Positions 52,535 through 64,000 of a stretch of DNA of 64,000 nt are shown piece by piece. Numbering within the stretch: position 1 is the stretch's first letter; each line of letters starts with the position of its first letter. The DNA comes from Cristatella mucedo (taxonomy: Eukaryota > Bryozoa > Phylactolaemata > Cristatellidae). The translations under genes were made by a program, and so were the position numbers. The notes below the pieces were generated by a model. That model had not been told where the DNA came from, searched no databases, and saw nothing but the letters and a program-made list of their open reading frames with translations. Where the stretch lies: contig WPIO01000007.1 of assembly GCA_009760855.2 (NCBI GenBank), positions 12,655,221 to 12,719,220 on the forward strand, given 5' to 3'.

Positions 52535-53400
52535 CGCTGCTTCACGCAACAAAGAGAAGGTGGCAAGCACAGTGAGCCTGGAAAAGCTTGAGTAAGTTAG
52601 TGGCCTGGAAATAGGTGCGCTGAAATATCTGGAAATGATGTGCCAGCATCGGCAGCCTGACATGATGTCCTTACGCAAAAATTGTGGAAATGAGTTCCCT
52701 AGTTATGGACCTTCAGAGCAAAATCATAGTCGCCAACCAACTTTAAGTGGAGGAGTGGCGCAGCAAAGTTATTTTCCATAGAAGACCAGGGGTCACGAGA
52801 AAGCTGAAAATAGTGTAGCAGTTCAAACCCCGATGGCCCTTCAGGGTATGAGTAAGATTAGTGTTCTGTGTGCATTAATTAAGCTGAAGCAAGGGTGAAT
52901 ACAGGCTAAGTCTCGTGGATTCTCGTGGAGTCTCGTGCAGCCATATCGATATGGTGAATACTGGCTGAGTCTCTTGAATTTTTTAACCGTCCTTGCAGCC
53001 ATATTCATCCCCATCTATAGAGCCTTAATGACTTTTTTTTTAGCCCCGCTAAAGCTACATTTTGTAATCGATTCCTGGCAGAATAATGTTAGGAGTACAA
53101 TCTTATGCTAGCCACCGTGGTTTGCAGTCAATTATTTTACAAAGGAATAGAAATAAATTGTGGTAAGCTGTGGAAGCAGCCATGGGAATGAAACTTATAA
53201 ACTTCTTGCAGCCATCGAAGAGGACTCGTAAATTACTATCACGCCAGTAAGGTCCCAGTACTAAAACATCTATTATAAGAGTACTCTCCCTTGGCCAAGT
53301 AATACTAATTTAAGGTGTCATATAATTTTAGGTTAAAATACAACCGCTTAGCTTTACAAAATTTGCCGAAGTTCAGCATCGCTTGACTGCAACTTGGGCG
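52535..53400 (-). mobile_element. Degraded LINE-B 3' half
   Basis: 'ttcacgcaacaaagagaagg', 'gttccctagttatggacctt' and 'gtggaggagtggcgcagcaa' match the LINE-B minus-strand copy at 43160-43450, and 'gctagccaccgtggtttgca' matches 43850-43870. Divergence is high. Confidence 0.7.
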
Positions 53401-53764
53401 TTTAGTTTATCAGTCGCTGCAGTTGATTACGACGGTATAGGTTATGAGTAAAGATGGTTGTCGTCAGCATAGAAGTGATGATAACAGTAATGCATTTTTA
53501 TATTGCTCTCATAAAACTTAAGGTCTTCCCGGGCACTTTAGAACTGAGAGCCGATTCTATGGGGCCGTATAACATCTCCGAGATGCTCGTTACAAATTGA
53601 AACTGGCGGAAAATGGCTGTTCAAGACCCTCTTGAAACACGGCAGTCTAGAGAGATTAGTCTTCTGGTTTAACTTGGCAACCACGTGACGTACAATGAAT
53701 ACGACCTGACAAATACGATTCGAATCACTTCACGACTTTTGTTGCCGAAGTTAACATTGTCCGA
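53401..53764. other. Unassigned interval, possibly more LINE-B
   Basis: Some blocks may continue LINE-B, but similarity is too weak to be sure. Confidence 0.3.
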
Positions 53765-55640
53765 AATAATAATAATAATAATGCACTTGATAAAGTGCCC
53801 TCAGAGAACTGAATCTCTTTCTAGGCGCTTTAAATTTGCTGAAAAAAAGAAACGCGATTGAATGGTAAGTAATATCATGCTTGATAAACAACATGAATAA
53901 CATGGTTAGGGGTGACATGCACAGTGTCAGCACGCATAAGCACATGAAGGACGAATCACAGGGACCCACTAAATGCTGTCCTTAATAAGTGTGCTTTTAA
54001 GGTCTTTTTAAATGTGGTCAAGTCAGGGAACGTTCTGACGCCAGTCGGGAGGGAGTTCCAGGCTTTGGGAGCATACGAACTAAATGCACGGTCTCCAAAG
54101 GATTTGAGGTTTGTATGAGGTATTTGTAGACTGTTGGATTCCGAAAAGCGGGTGGTACGATGCTTGGCCTGGTAGGGGAGTAGATCTGGGAGATAGGCTG
54201 GAGCCAAAGAATGAAGGGACTTAAAAGTGAGTGACATAACCTTGAAGTCGATGCGTTGCTTGACTGGGAGCCAGTGCAGGTCGGCGAGAAGTGGTGTGAT
54301 GTGGCAACTACGACGCTCATGACAGACAAGCCTAGCTGCGGAGTTTTGCACCACCAGCTGTAATCGCCTGATTGCACATGTCGGTAGGCCAGCAAGCAGT
54401 GAGTTACAGAAGTCAAGACGGGATGTCACAAATGCATGGAACAACTTAGACGTGGTATCCTTATCTAAACAAGCCCGAATTTTAGCATGAGCCAGGTTAC
54501 TTTTTCAAACATGACACCTAGGGTTTTCGAGTAAGTTGATCATCAACGGGAAATATGCTGGCAGAGCCAATTTTGAGTGGCAGCCAGAGAATTCGAGGTT
54601 TCTCGAATCACACTGATCAAAGAAAAGGTACAAACCTCGGATGATCTTTGTCCATTCACGTCAATTCTCTGAAGTCTCCCACTGAGATAGGACCTGAACC
54701 ATTGCAGAGAAGTGCTAGCGATGCCCAAACGAGGTGTGAGGCGCTCTAGAAGAACTTTGTGATCGATAGTATCAAAAGCTGGTAAAGGATCGAGCAAAAC
54801 AAGCAGAGACACTCTACTTATGTCTGAATTCCTAAGTAGGTCATTGTACAACCTAAGCAATGCTGACTCTTCGGAGTGATTAGCTCTAAAGCCAGACAGA
54901 AACTTAATAGCAAGGTTTGAAGTTTCAATATATGAGTTCAGCTGGTCTGCCACGATACGTTCCAGTATCTTTGATAGGAACGGTAGAAGGGAGACTGGGC
55001 GGTAGTTGCTCAAGTTCTCTTGGTCTAGTGTCGCTTTCTTGAGAAGTGGCCTGACTACAGCTTTTTTGAAAGTTGCTGAGACATGACCTGAGGCTAATGA
55101 CATATTAATGATGTTAGTTATGCATGGCAGCAGCAGATCAGTGCAACGTAGGAGCAGGACAGTGGGAATAGGGTCTAAAGGACTTGTTGTCTTCTTTGAT
55201 TGGGATACGAACTTCAAGACGAGATCACTAGTGACCTGCTTAAACGTAGACGTTGAGGTGCAGCCAGGAATCGGGGTAAAGCATTCTAGGGGGATGTTGT
55301 CATCGCAGGGATGGACTCCCTGATCTTGTCTATCTTCTGCACAAAGAATCGAGAGAAGCGATCGGCTAGATCATCACAAAGATCATCAGGTAAGGAGCTA
55401 ATCTGAGAGCGGTTGACAAGATGGTTAATCGTCATCATCAGCATTTTTGGATTGTGCATCTGTGATTCAACAATGTTTTTTTAAGGAATTTCGTCGGCTC
55501 GCAACGTGCGACCTCCGCTTTAAAGTTCTCCAAGATTTTGTAGATGACGTTATCAGTTTTATCAAGGTCAGTAAAAAGAGCTAGTCAATTCCAGACCCTA
55601 CGTACACCATTCTTCTATGAACTCCTACCTTCCAGCTTCT
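53765..55640 (-). mobile_element. L2 copy, longest in the window, with internal deletion
   Basis: An AAT run at 53766-53783 marks the 3' end. In reverse, a 5' region at 55220-55560 is degraded. It is followed by an intact 5' reverse transcriptase part at 54543-55217: SQSKKTTSPLDPIPTVLLLR, SNYRPVSLLPFLSKILERIV, FRANHSEESALLRLYNDLLR, VSLLVLLDPLPAFDTIDHKV and RSYLSGRLQRIDVNGQRSSE. The catalytic YADD segment is missing through a deletion near 54490-54610. The C-terminal region at 53956-54444 is open from SRLDFCNSLLAGLP to the end. Inactive. Confidence 0.93.
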
Positions 55641-56090
55641 GAAGCAATCTCCTTAGGCCAACAATTCAGAGCCCGTAGCTGCTTTGGTGTTTGCGAACGC
55701 TTGAGGAATACTGGCGAAGCAGCCTGACACTTGAAGCAGGGCTAGCGAGTATCCGACGCGGTCTGAATACACGCACAGGAACGTCATAATAGCCCATTCC
55801 CTCGGCGTTAAGCAATCGAATCGAGAAAAGTAAACTTATATAGCGGGCAGCACCAACCAAAGCGTACAAAACTTTCAGTTGACGCTCAAGTACAATCGAC
55901 TCGTAATCGCATGATTTAGGGTTTTCACGCCGTCTAACCATTGCTTATTTGATAGTTGATTCCTCAACAATACAATTCAAGAGCAGCGAAAAGTATCTAG
56001 GTAGTCATACTCTTGCTGATGCATCGCGCCAACGTTTTAATACTTTTTTTCGGCGTACGTTGACGGACGAGCTTAGTCCAGCCGGAGCTC
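55641..56090. other. Unassigned interval
   Basis: A minus-strand frame at 55666-55941 shows no domain. Confidence 0.3.
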
Positions 56091-56730
56091 TAATTTTTGA
56101 TGCTGAATTGCATAAAGGGTAGCGTGATTCAGGCATTGAAAAGGCTGGCGCTCAAAATTGGCTCTGCCAGCATATCTCCCGTTGAATCAGCTCGAAATCT
56201 AGGTGTCATGTTCCAAAGTAACCTCTCGTTAGACGACCACGTCAGCTCCACAGTCAAGTCTGCCTACTTTCAGCTACATAACATTGCTAAAATTCGGGCT
56301 TGTTTAGATAAGGATACCACGTCTAAGTTGTTCCATGCATTTGTGACATCCCGTCTTGACTTCTGTAACTCACTGCTTGCTGGCCTACCGACATGTGCAA
56401 TCAGGCGATTACAGCTGGTGGTGCAAAACTCCGCAGCTAGGCTTGTCTGTCATGAGCGTCGTAGTTGCCACATCACACCACTTCTCGCCGACCTGCACTG
56501 GCTCCCAGTCAAGCAACGCATCGACTTCAAGGTTTTGTCGCTCACTTTTAGGTCACTTCATTCTTTGGCTCCAGCCTATCTCTCAGATCTACTCCCCTAC
56601 CAGGCCAAGCATCGTACCACCCGCTTTTCGGAATCCAACAGTTTACAAATACCTCATACAAACCTCAAATCCTTTGGAGACCGTGCATTTAGTTCGTATG
56701 CTCCCAAAGCCTGGAACTCCCTCCCGAGAA
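56091..56730 (+). mobile_element. L2 copy, C-terminal part, largely open
   Basis: The plus-strand frame runs from LKGSVIQ-like sequence through SPVESARNLGVMFQSNLSLD, SRLDFCNSLLAGLPTCAIRR, HITPLLADLHWLPVKQRIDF and KSFGDRAFSSYAPKAWNSLP without a stop. It is very similar to the minus-strand copy at 53956-54480. Similarity ends at 56727 in the middle of the last block. Confidence 0.93.
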
Positions 56731-56822
56731 CGTTATGCCTTCAGCTTCACCTTTGTTATGCCTCTAGAGAACGTTCACCTTCGTTATGCCTCTAGAGAAC
56801 GTTATGCCTTCAGCTTCAGACG
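56728..56822. repeat. Short direct repeats at L2 junction
   Basis: 'gagaacgttatgccttcagc' occurs at about 56726 and 56798, and 'gttatgcctctagagaacgt' at about 56754 and 56785. The array begins exactly where L2 similarity stops. Confidence 0.85.
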
Positions 56823-57399
56823 TGGCCCTTTTTGCGGAGGCTTTTCGGGAATAGAAATGCGTCTCCGAGTACAAAAAATTCTTTACGAGGTGTATTCGTC
56901 GAGAGCACTTCCAGGTTTCGAGTTTACTGCATCAATTAGAGTATCCGTATCTCTAAACAATCTCGTAATTCCGACTGGAGTTCCCGCCGTTCTCAAAGCC
57001 CGGAAAGGGCTATTAGCAGGCAGAACGACATGGCATCGATTGCCGAGATTTAAAACCTGCCAAAGCTCCACCTGCCCTGTTGTTGCCATTGCTGCCGCCC
57101 TTGTGCATTGTCCAGATACTGCATTTTTTCGCGCTATCATGGATACATGGATACGCCTGCTGCGTAGCCTGTGCATCGAGCCTGGAAAATGATACGGTTC
57201 TCTAACGGTTCTGGATAATCCTTTGATAATTGTTATCATTATTATGTTACAGCTGCTGGCGAAAGCCGACGCAGTACTTTACGCCCTCGACTCTCGTCTC
57301 TTGAAAGTCGCTTTTCTTCAGTTTTCGGCAACGGATTTGCTGCGGCCATTCCCACGGCACCGCAGACGCTGCTAGCAGGCGCTCGGCTGGCTTTCGCAC
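56823..57399. other. Unassigned interval
   Basis: An open frame continues to 57192 with unrecognised sequence ('GFSGIEMRLRVQKILYEVYS' near 56840). A good acceptor-like 'attattatgttacag' precedes 57252, but the following frame closes without a donor. Confidence 0.3.
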
Positions 57400-58340
57400 T
57401 CTAGGATTTAAAGAGAAGGTCGTCGGCGAAACGCCCCGGAGGCGGCGCATCAATGAGCCTGTGGCGGCTCGAAATCAGTTAGAGCATCCAATTCAGCCGG
57501 CGGCGGCTTCACGTCGAGCCCGTCCTCGGCTACGCGTAGACTCGCGGTAGGAATACTCGCGACAAGACGCGGTCAAGAAGCTCCGTCCAGTGTCCGACGC
57601 CTGCCGAGAAGAATGAAAACGTCGAGCAGGGCACGGATAAAATTGTGATCTGTGAAATCAATCGCGATGGTCGCGATCCTCTAAATAAACAGGCGTCAGC
57701 AGAGGCTGAGGCGAATCGGGTTACGGCGACGTCTGGCGGACGACGAGGCAACCGCACCGAGCTTCGAGTCCGCGGCTGCGCTGGCAGAGCGCGATCTTGA
57801 CTGAGCGGCGCTGAGCGGCGCTGAGCCGCACACGCGCCCGCTTTGCGGACGCGAAAGGCGCGCGAAGCTCGTCCGATGCCTGGCGGCGTTCCCCGGGAGC
57901 ACTTCGGCGAAGCCTCAAAGTTCGACTCGAAGCTCGTGGTCTTTCCGCGAGCTTCGAGCTCGCGTTGCCAAACGCTCCCGCGCGCGCACGCTCAGCTCGG
58001 CGCGCCTGCGAAGCGCATCGAGCACGGCGTTCTGGGAGACGTCCGGGTGGGCGAAATCCGGCGACTGAGAGCGCGTCGGCGGGGAGCGCGCCGCGCGCCT
58101 CGTGCACCTCGCGACGCAGGACGCAGACCCGCGCGGCTCAGTCAGCTCGTAGCTTTGATGCTGCGAGCGAACGATGCCGAGCCGCTCGCCCTTTCGATCC
58201 GCAGGCCGCAGGTGTCGAAGGTGGAGTTCAGCGAACCGCCGTTCGGCGTGACGCCGCAGCGATTCGGCAGCAGAGACGGGCAGCAGCGAGAGCGAGCGCT
58301 TTTTCCGACCAGCATCGGCAGCGGCGAGAGTCGAGGTGAG
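57400..58340. other. CpG-rich island
   Basis: CpG-dense DNA ending at a strong donor site (58336). It includes repeated 'gagcggcgct' units near 57800-57825. Possible promoter and first exon of the candidate gene below. Confidence 0.5.
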
Positions 58341-58608
58341 TCACACACCGACGACATATGCACCAGCCAGCGCATCCCGTCACTACGTTCGGCAGGATTA
58401 CTTTTTCCGGTCCGCTAGTCTCAGCGTCGGTGCATTTCCATGTCTTGCAGGAAAGCGCCGCCCCGCACGTTTCTCCCGCTCCGCCCAGGCTAATATGGCG
58501 TCGCTTGTTCCTAGAGCGACGTCGGATCTGCTATCGGCGATTGCTCATAGCAGGCGGTTCAGCATGTTCGCCAGCATGTGTTTATATTTAAGTTACACAA
58601 ACACGTAA
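58158..58608 (+). CDS. Candidate two-exon gene of unknown function
   Basis: Exon A, 58158-58335, opens with an ATG and reads MLRANDAEPLALSIRRPQVS and on to SIGSGESR. Its composition is unlike the surrounding island. It ends TCGAG|GTGAGT in phase 1. The next good acceptor, 'tttccatgtcttgcag' at 58450, opens exon B (58451-58608) in phase 1, which stays open for 52 codons to a TAA. The intron would be 115 bases. The product, about 112 residues, has no domain, signal peptide or motif I recognise. The start may lie further upstream, since the frame is open to 57843. Donor quality and CpG position support a transcript, but coding is uncertain. Confidence 0.35.
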
Positions 58609-59728
58609 TCGGTTATATTTTGGCTTAGGAATTGGGATTTTGGGTTTAGTATTTAATGGTTGCACCTTTTGAGGTTTGCGGCTTGTTGTTTAGTGGTTAG
58701 ATTTTGTGTTTTGTGTTTTTTTGTTTCAAGTTCAAGTCTTAAGGTGCATGGTTTAGTATTTAGGTATTAGAGAGAAATTTTAAATGGAATGTATAACTAA
58801 AAACTTTTTCTTTAGCGTAAATGTAAACACATCCTGGCGACCATGATGAACAGCCTACTACTACGAACACTGCGCCTAGGGGCGGAGCCAGCATTTTAGG
58901 GTTTGGTGGAGCAAGGTACCCTGCGCGTCTCCCTAGGAAAATTTGCCCCAAGATGTAGGTACTTCTCTCTGTCCATAGGGGGAGACAACTGCCCCACCTG
59001 CCGCCTGGCTCCACCTCTGAAAGTGCGCATAGCAGATCTGAGATTGCTGTACGAGTAAACGACGCCGTATTAGCTGCCCTCCAGCTTGCCGTTTGCCGCT
59101 TATCAAGAGCGCAAACACGAATATACGCAAACGCATGAACATACACGTATACATACATACACACACGCACACACATAAAAGCACACATACGCGAACGTTC
59201 GCATCCATGCACGGACGAATGAATTATATACATGCACCTACGAATGCGGGTACGAATAGCATGTGAACACACATGCACACACAACCCGTTCGCGAATCAG
59301 AAAATATTGCCGCAATTGTTTCACTTCAATCCCCGGCACGAGTTGGAAAAAAAAATTGGCGGCAATTGTGGCAGGTCGTTTGGGTTTCAGGACATTTCTA
59401 CCGACCTGAGCTAAACCCTGTGGTCATATCAAGTTGCTTGCCACAACTGCATACACCATTAAATGCAAGTCATGCAAGTTAGCGCTTCATTTGGCGAAAC
59501 TGAAACTGAGAGTGAAATTGAAATTGTCATGCGAAACCTCCGAAAAATGCCTTGCTGCACTTCTTCAGATTTTGGCCTCGCGTTCTTAAATTTGGAGAAT
59601 CTTAAAAATAATGACCGCGGTGCCAAGTAATAGGATAAAAATAAAGCTAGTACATTTACAACCGCAATACTCCAGCTGCTCTCGCGTCTACGTAAATGGT
59701 TGTACCACCTGACGGTCGGGCTAGCCGC
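58609..59728. other. Unassigned AT-rich interval
   Basis: Includes a T/G-rich stretch at 58640-58760 and degenerate ACAC/CATACA sequence at 59140-59290. No gene or repeat family recognised. Confidence 0.35.

Positions 59729-59729
<1 letters not shown>

Positions 59730-59790
<61 letters not shown>
59730..59790. repeat. (CT)n microsatellite
   Basis: About 30 uninterrupted CT units. Confidence 0.98.
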
Positions 59791-59793
<3 letters not shown>

Positions 59794-60859
59794 TGCCTGC
59801 GGCTTCGGCTGCGGTATGACATCACACACCTAGGTCACGCTGCTGCCAAAGTGACGCCTATCAGCATTTCACGTGCTGCCGCACCCAAGGGTAAGCATTG
59901 GGTGCCTATAATTTGGCTGATAAACTCGAGACCCCAAACGAATTAGGCTCGCTGGCTCGCGGCCTGGTGCCATTTCTCACGTTAAACTGTTGCTTTGTAC
60001 TTTTCTCACGTCCTACACGGCGCTCGAACTACTGCTGCTGCCGCCGCCGCTGTCAAAGACGCCTTACTCCTAAATAAAGGAATCGTACAGCTGTCCACAC
60101 CAAGAACGGCCTCCTTTAGATTGCGTCCATACGCATAATCTTTGAGCAGCAAGCGGGCAGTTGCTATGCGGCCATGCCGACGACCCGTGCCAGACATAGT
60201 TTGTCCAATACGGTTTGAATACAGCCCTGCTCAATCTCGTGCCTGCCGGATCGCCCGCCGCAGCTGGTGACCATCGACAGGTGCGATGCGGCAGGCGACA
60301 GCCAACTACAGTTGAACCTCGTTGTTGTTATAGTCTGACCTCATTGTTTTAATAGCCGCTCGACAGTCACTAGTTCGGGTAGCGGACAACACGTGCTCAG
60401 TGCAAAGATCTGAAGCTCGCAATACGCCACCGATAGCAGCACACTGCTCGATAATCTGGACATCGCACTAACGACTGCGTCGTATTAGAAAAAGCACAAA
60501 CAAAGCCAGCATATTGCAGCTGATACGGTAGGTGACTTGCCATAGACTCTTTACAGCTTACAGCAGCTCACGCTCAACGCTCTGACTCACCGACCGGCAG
60601 ACCGCTACTCTAGGAGAGCGACAGCTGTCAGGACCGTGCCTTATGAAATGGCCAGGTGGTCAATCATACAATCAACGATCTCGTCCGTACTTAATCGTAA
60701 ATTGCGATGCTCATAAACCTCGTTCTTTCGCAGCGATCTCATAAGCGGCTTTCATTTACAGTTCAGCAGCCGAGCTCACAATTCAAAATCGAGGTATAGT
60801 TCACATTTCATGACCGTGGGGCATACCACTGTCGATGAAAAAGTGTGGTAATCATAATT
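59791..60859. other. Unassigned interval
   Basis: 'acagttgaacctcgttgttg' at 60309 resembles a Tc1/mariner-style terminus, but no partner end was seen. Nothing else recognised. Confidence 0.3.
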
Positions 60860-61250
60860 AACATCATGATGATGATGATGATTATGATGATAATGATACA
60901 TTTTTATAGTGCCCTGATAGGTAGTATGGAGCAAAACAATGAATGGACCTAAAAATGAGTGACACAACCTTGAAGTCGATGCACTGCTTGATTGGGAGCC
61001 CGTGCAGGTCGGCTAGAAGTGGTGTGCTGTGGTAACTGCGACACTCGCGACAGTCAAGCCTAGCTGTAGAGTGTTGCAACAACTATAAGCACCTCATTAA
61101 AAAGCCTATGGACCATAAAGCAGTAAGCTACAGAAGTCAAGACTGGGCGGTACAAATTCACAGGCCAATTTGGATGCAGAATCTCTGTCTGAGCAAGCCC
61201 GAATTTTAGAAACTTTCGGTAGCTGAAGTAGGCAAGCTTCCTTCAGCCAA
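60860..61250 (-). mobile_element. Degraded L2 3' portion with (ATG)n-type tail
   Basis: An ATG/ATT-type run at 60866-60897 takes the place of the AAT tail. The body includes 'gacacaaccttgaagtcgat', 'gattgggagcccgtgcaggt' and 'gcaagcccgaattttaga' in the L2 minus-strand order. Confidence 0.8.
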
Positions 61251-61944
61251 ATGACGAGTAATTGTGAGCTACTCGTAGGACGCGCTTTGAGCGCAACAAA
61301 GATTTAAGACTGTGATCGTGTCCTAGAGAAAATTTGGCCAATGGCAATGTATTAAGGAAAGTGAGGAGCGGATTCATAAAGAGAGCGAGGAATCGTAAGG
61401 GCGGCTTGCTTGCGGAAGTATGCGAGGCCTGGCTTAAGTTGTTGCATGCAAGCCAGCCGCAGCCATGCCTCCCAAAGTCCGTGCGGGAAGCTCGCGCTCA
61501 GTGGTCGATAGTCGTGTGCACTCTTCGCGAAATGTTGATCCTCTTGCACATAAGTTCTCGTCATTGGTCTGACGACGATCTCGTAGAATGATTACGAGAG
61601 TGATAACAATTATTTCTCGGCTATCCGAAGGGTCGACTTGAGCTCCACCAAACCATGCTGCTCTGTCGCTCGGCAGTTACTAGCAAATAAGGTTTCCGAA
61701 TCTGAGCCAGACTCCAGACTAAAGATTCTTTACCATACACTAAATTTGATACACTTCATAATGACAATGGTTAAACCTTTGAATGGCACCGTCAGATGAC
61801 TTGATCTCAAGCCAGGTGCTTGACAACTCGCTGCAAGAGAATCAGTTTCCCTAAGGGTGAGTGACATGCAGAATATCACGAATGCAATAGGAAGCAATTA
61901 TCCTGCTTACACTTGCATGCTATAGAGCAAGTACCAATTGCCGC
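61251..61944. other. Unassigned interval
   Basis: Frames at 61334-61591 (plus) and 61352-61564 (minus) have no recognised domain. Confidence 0.3.
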
Positions 61945-62085
61945 GCTGGTGTGTCCATGTGGTTTTAGGTGCTCGCGCCGACCAAGGCCTGGCCGAGGTC
62001 GTGGGCTCGAGCCCAGTGGCATATGTGCCGCGTCTGAATAGAGATTAAGTTCTCTTAGGGCGCTATGCAAATGAATATAACATTG
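61945..62085 (+). mobile_element. SINE-A, plus strand
   Basis: 'ttttaggtgctcgcgccgac' at the head, 'gtcgtgggctcgagcccagt' at the B box, and 'agattaagttctcttagggc' then 'gctatgcaaatgaa' at the tail. Confidence 0.87.
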
Positions 62086-63614
62086 TAATATATATAATTT
62101 CAATCGCTCGGGGCCACCGGTTAGCTAGACCCACGGCAAGTAGTGTGCACTGAATCGAGCGCCGCCAATCGTCATCCTGATCCAATAGGCCGCACCTCTC
62201 CAGACCTACATATCCAGCCCAGCTGCCACAGCAGTGTCTCACTTCTCATCTTTCTGGGTCAAGTCGGGACGAGGAATTCGTGGTCTCTTTTCTTTCGAGG
62301 CCAAATCTGTTATTTCTGTCGGTGCTAAGTCTGCTACCTGCACAAGCAATATGTTATTGAAAATAGAAACGCCAATGTTGTTGTGCAAAAATTCGCTGTC
62401 GTTCTCCTCTGTCGATTTCTTCACTTCCTTTCCAGATATTTGCGTGCTGTATATCCTTGTCTTTTTACTTCATCGTCTTAACTCTACTATCTTTTTGAAA
62501 TTTTCCGCCTAGAGATTGCGAAACGAAAGCAGAATAAGCTGTTAGTGTACTATAAAAAAATCTAAAAACTTCTGAACTGTCGCTAAGTACTTACGTCTTC
62601 GTGTTTTTAAACTCAGAGACAATACACATTGTGGCACACATGTTGTCACTGAGCTCATTGTGGTGAATTGATTTCGAGGCATATTGCAGGATATTTAAGA
62701 CAGTCACAGCGACGCCTTGAGGAAGATCACTTGCTAAATTAAATAGCCCGATGCACATGCTAGGGTTAAACTTGTCCTAATACTAATGGTTTTTAACATC
62801 AAAGGTACCAGCTGAATTCAGACAGAATGAATCGATTGAAAAATCCTTGTTAGTAACGTACAGTTTTTTCATGCCCCTGGAATGCAAATTACGCACAGAA
62901 AGGCAATATTCGTGCACACAACTCAGATGTCGCGATTGGGTGTCACTGAATACTCTATATCTTTTATACCTTTGGATGCATCATTCCTTAGATGTATTTT
63001 AGCAGCATACACCTTTTTCATGATGAACTTAAAAGGTTTTTTGCGTTCTGGTTACTGGAGTTAGAGCTGGGTAAGTAGAAAGACCAGCAGTGCGTGGTTC
63101 AATTTGCTTTCCATTCTTGTTGTCTTGTGTGACCCACCTGGCAAATCTTAGGTGTGACTTGTGACAAGGAAAGTAAGAGAACCTTTCCAAAGAAAATGCA
63201 GCATTGCCGTGAACTATGATTACCAGCTGTGGTCTGCGAATTGTGCTGTTTTTAATGCACACTTTGAAATAAAGCCACACCAAAATGACGTTCATAAGTG
63301 AGCGTATATAAGATTGAAATGAGCTTATCAAATACTACAAACTGGATAAACTGTTCAGAATCCGACTAAAAAACTATAGCAAGGTTTTTAGGAAACTTCA
63401 GGGCTATTTAATACTTTGAAAATTTTCTAAGCGTATAACACCAAGCATTTCGCCGATTCAAGAGATGAGATATCAGTAAACAGTGGCTAACCACCACGTT
63501 AAAAGCTGGTATAGTGTACTGTGAGCCACTAGGTTAAGGGATTTCTAGCGCAGCTATTTTCAATGATTCAAATTATGCAAAAATAACGGCATCTAGTGGG
63601 CTTCCGCTATTATT
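62086..63614. other. AT-rich unassigned interval
   Basis: The longest stretch without a recognised repeat. Frames such as 62234-62512 have no domain. It may be ordinary intergenic or intronic DNA. Confidence 0.4.
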
Positions 63615-63850
63615 CAAATTTTTTAGCTTCGCTGGTTCCCTATCAACCGTCCAATCGATTTCAGGATCCTCAATCTGGCTTACAGGTCACTTAAATCGCT
63701 CGCAACAGCCAGAATATACGATCTCCGTGCTTCCCCAGTCAGGTGCTCTAGAAATACTTGCTTCTCAGCTTCTAGCCATCATCTCGCTGTCCCTAAATGG
63801 AAATCTCAGCAATACAGCCGTCGGCTCGTCCGCATCAAAAGTCGGGCTGT
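63615..63850 (+). mobile_element. Degraded L2-clade C-terminal fragment
   Basis: The plus strand gives 'LRWFPINRPIDFRILNLAYRS' and continues 'LKSLATARIYDL', parallel to the 'LHWLPVKQRIDFKVLSLTFRS' block. The rest is too decayed to assign to L2 or LINE-B. Confidence 0.55.
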
Positions 63851-63867
63851 GATTAATGACCTGCAAT

Positions 63868-64000
63868 AATATTAACAATAATAATGCACTTGATAAAGCA
63901 CCCTCGGAGAACTCAGTCTCTTTCTAGGCGCTTTACATTTGCTGCGAAGGGAAATGCGATTGAATCGTGAGTAGTATCATGCTTGATAAAAAAACATGAA
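63868..64000 (-). mobile_element. L2 3' end, running off the window
   Basis: 'aacaataataatgcacttga', 'taaagcaccctcggagaact' and 'cagtctctttctaggcgctt' are the L2 tail in reverse. The element continues beyond 64000. Confidence 0.9.

Overview
This is a window of nuclear DNA from an animal, most likely an invertebrate. The evidence is canonical GT-AG introns with tight consensus sites, a dense mix of LINEs, tRNA-derived SINEs, Gypsy-type LTR elements and hAT elements, long microsatellites, and CpG-rich islands in a background that is otherwise mostly repeats and unique AT-rich sequence. I cannot name the phylum. Arthropod or lophotrochozoan would both fit. No bacterial-style operons, rRNA or CRISPR arrays are present, and the only tRNA-like sequences are SINE heads.

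Layout. 1-1 kb: CpG-rich island. 1.0-5.45 kb: a SPIN-like hAT element split by a decayed Gypsy LTR retrotransposon. 5.5-15 kb: LINE fragments of an L2-like family (here 'L2'), SINEs, a (GA)n tract and a 16-bp minisatellite. 15-25.9 kb: CpG-rich islands with many near-perfect hairpins and trinucleotide runs, split by an L2 copy that itself contains a SINE. 26-29.7 kb: a second, heavily decayed Gypsy element on the minus strand. 30-36.3 kb: a CpG island holding the one convincing protein-coding gene. 36.6-46.8 kb: a second L2-clade family ('LINE-B') with nested insertions, SINEs and microsatellites. 47-50.8 kb: fragments of a LINE with a restriction-like endonuclease, two more SPIN copies and long AT/GT arrays. 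51-64 kb: more L2 and LINE-B copies, a CpG island at 57.4-58.6 kb with a possible small gene, and mostly featureless AT-rich DNA to the end.

The main result is a four-exon gene at 31.4-36.3 kb, missed by simple ORF calling because no exon exceeds 130 coding bases. Its exons join in compatible phases (0, 1, 1) at strong splice sites. It encodes a roughly 138-residue secreted precursor: a signal peptide followed by two units with the six-cysteine order C..C..CC..C..C typical of cystine-knot peptides. The 90-base third exon adds the sixth cysteine of unit one and is phase-symmetric, so skipping it would leave an odd-cysteine form.

The transposons give a readable stratigraphy: Gypsy inside SPIN, SINE-A inside L2, and SINE-B plus L2 inside LINE-B. 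SINE-A ends in the same 3' tail as L2, which suggests L2 machinery mobilised it. Family names 'L2', 'LINE-B', 'SINE-A' and 'SINE-B' are working labels used only here.
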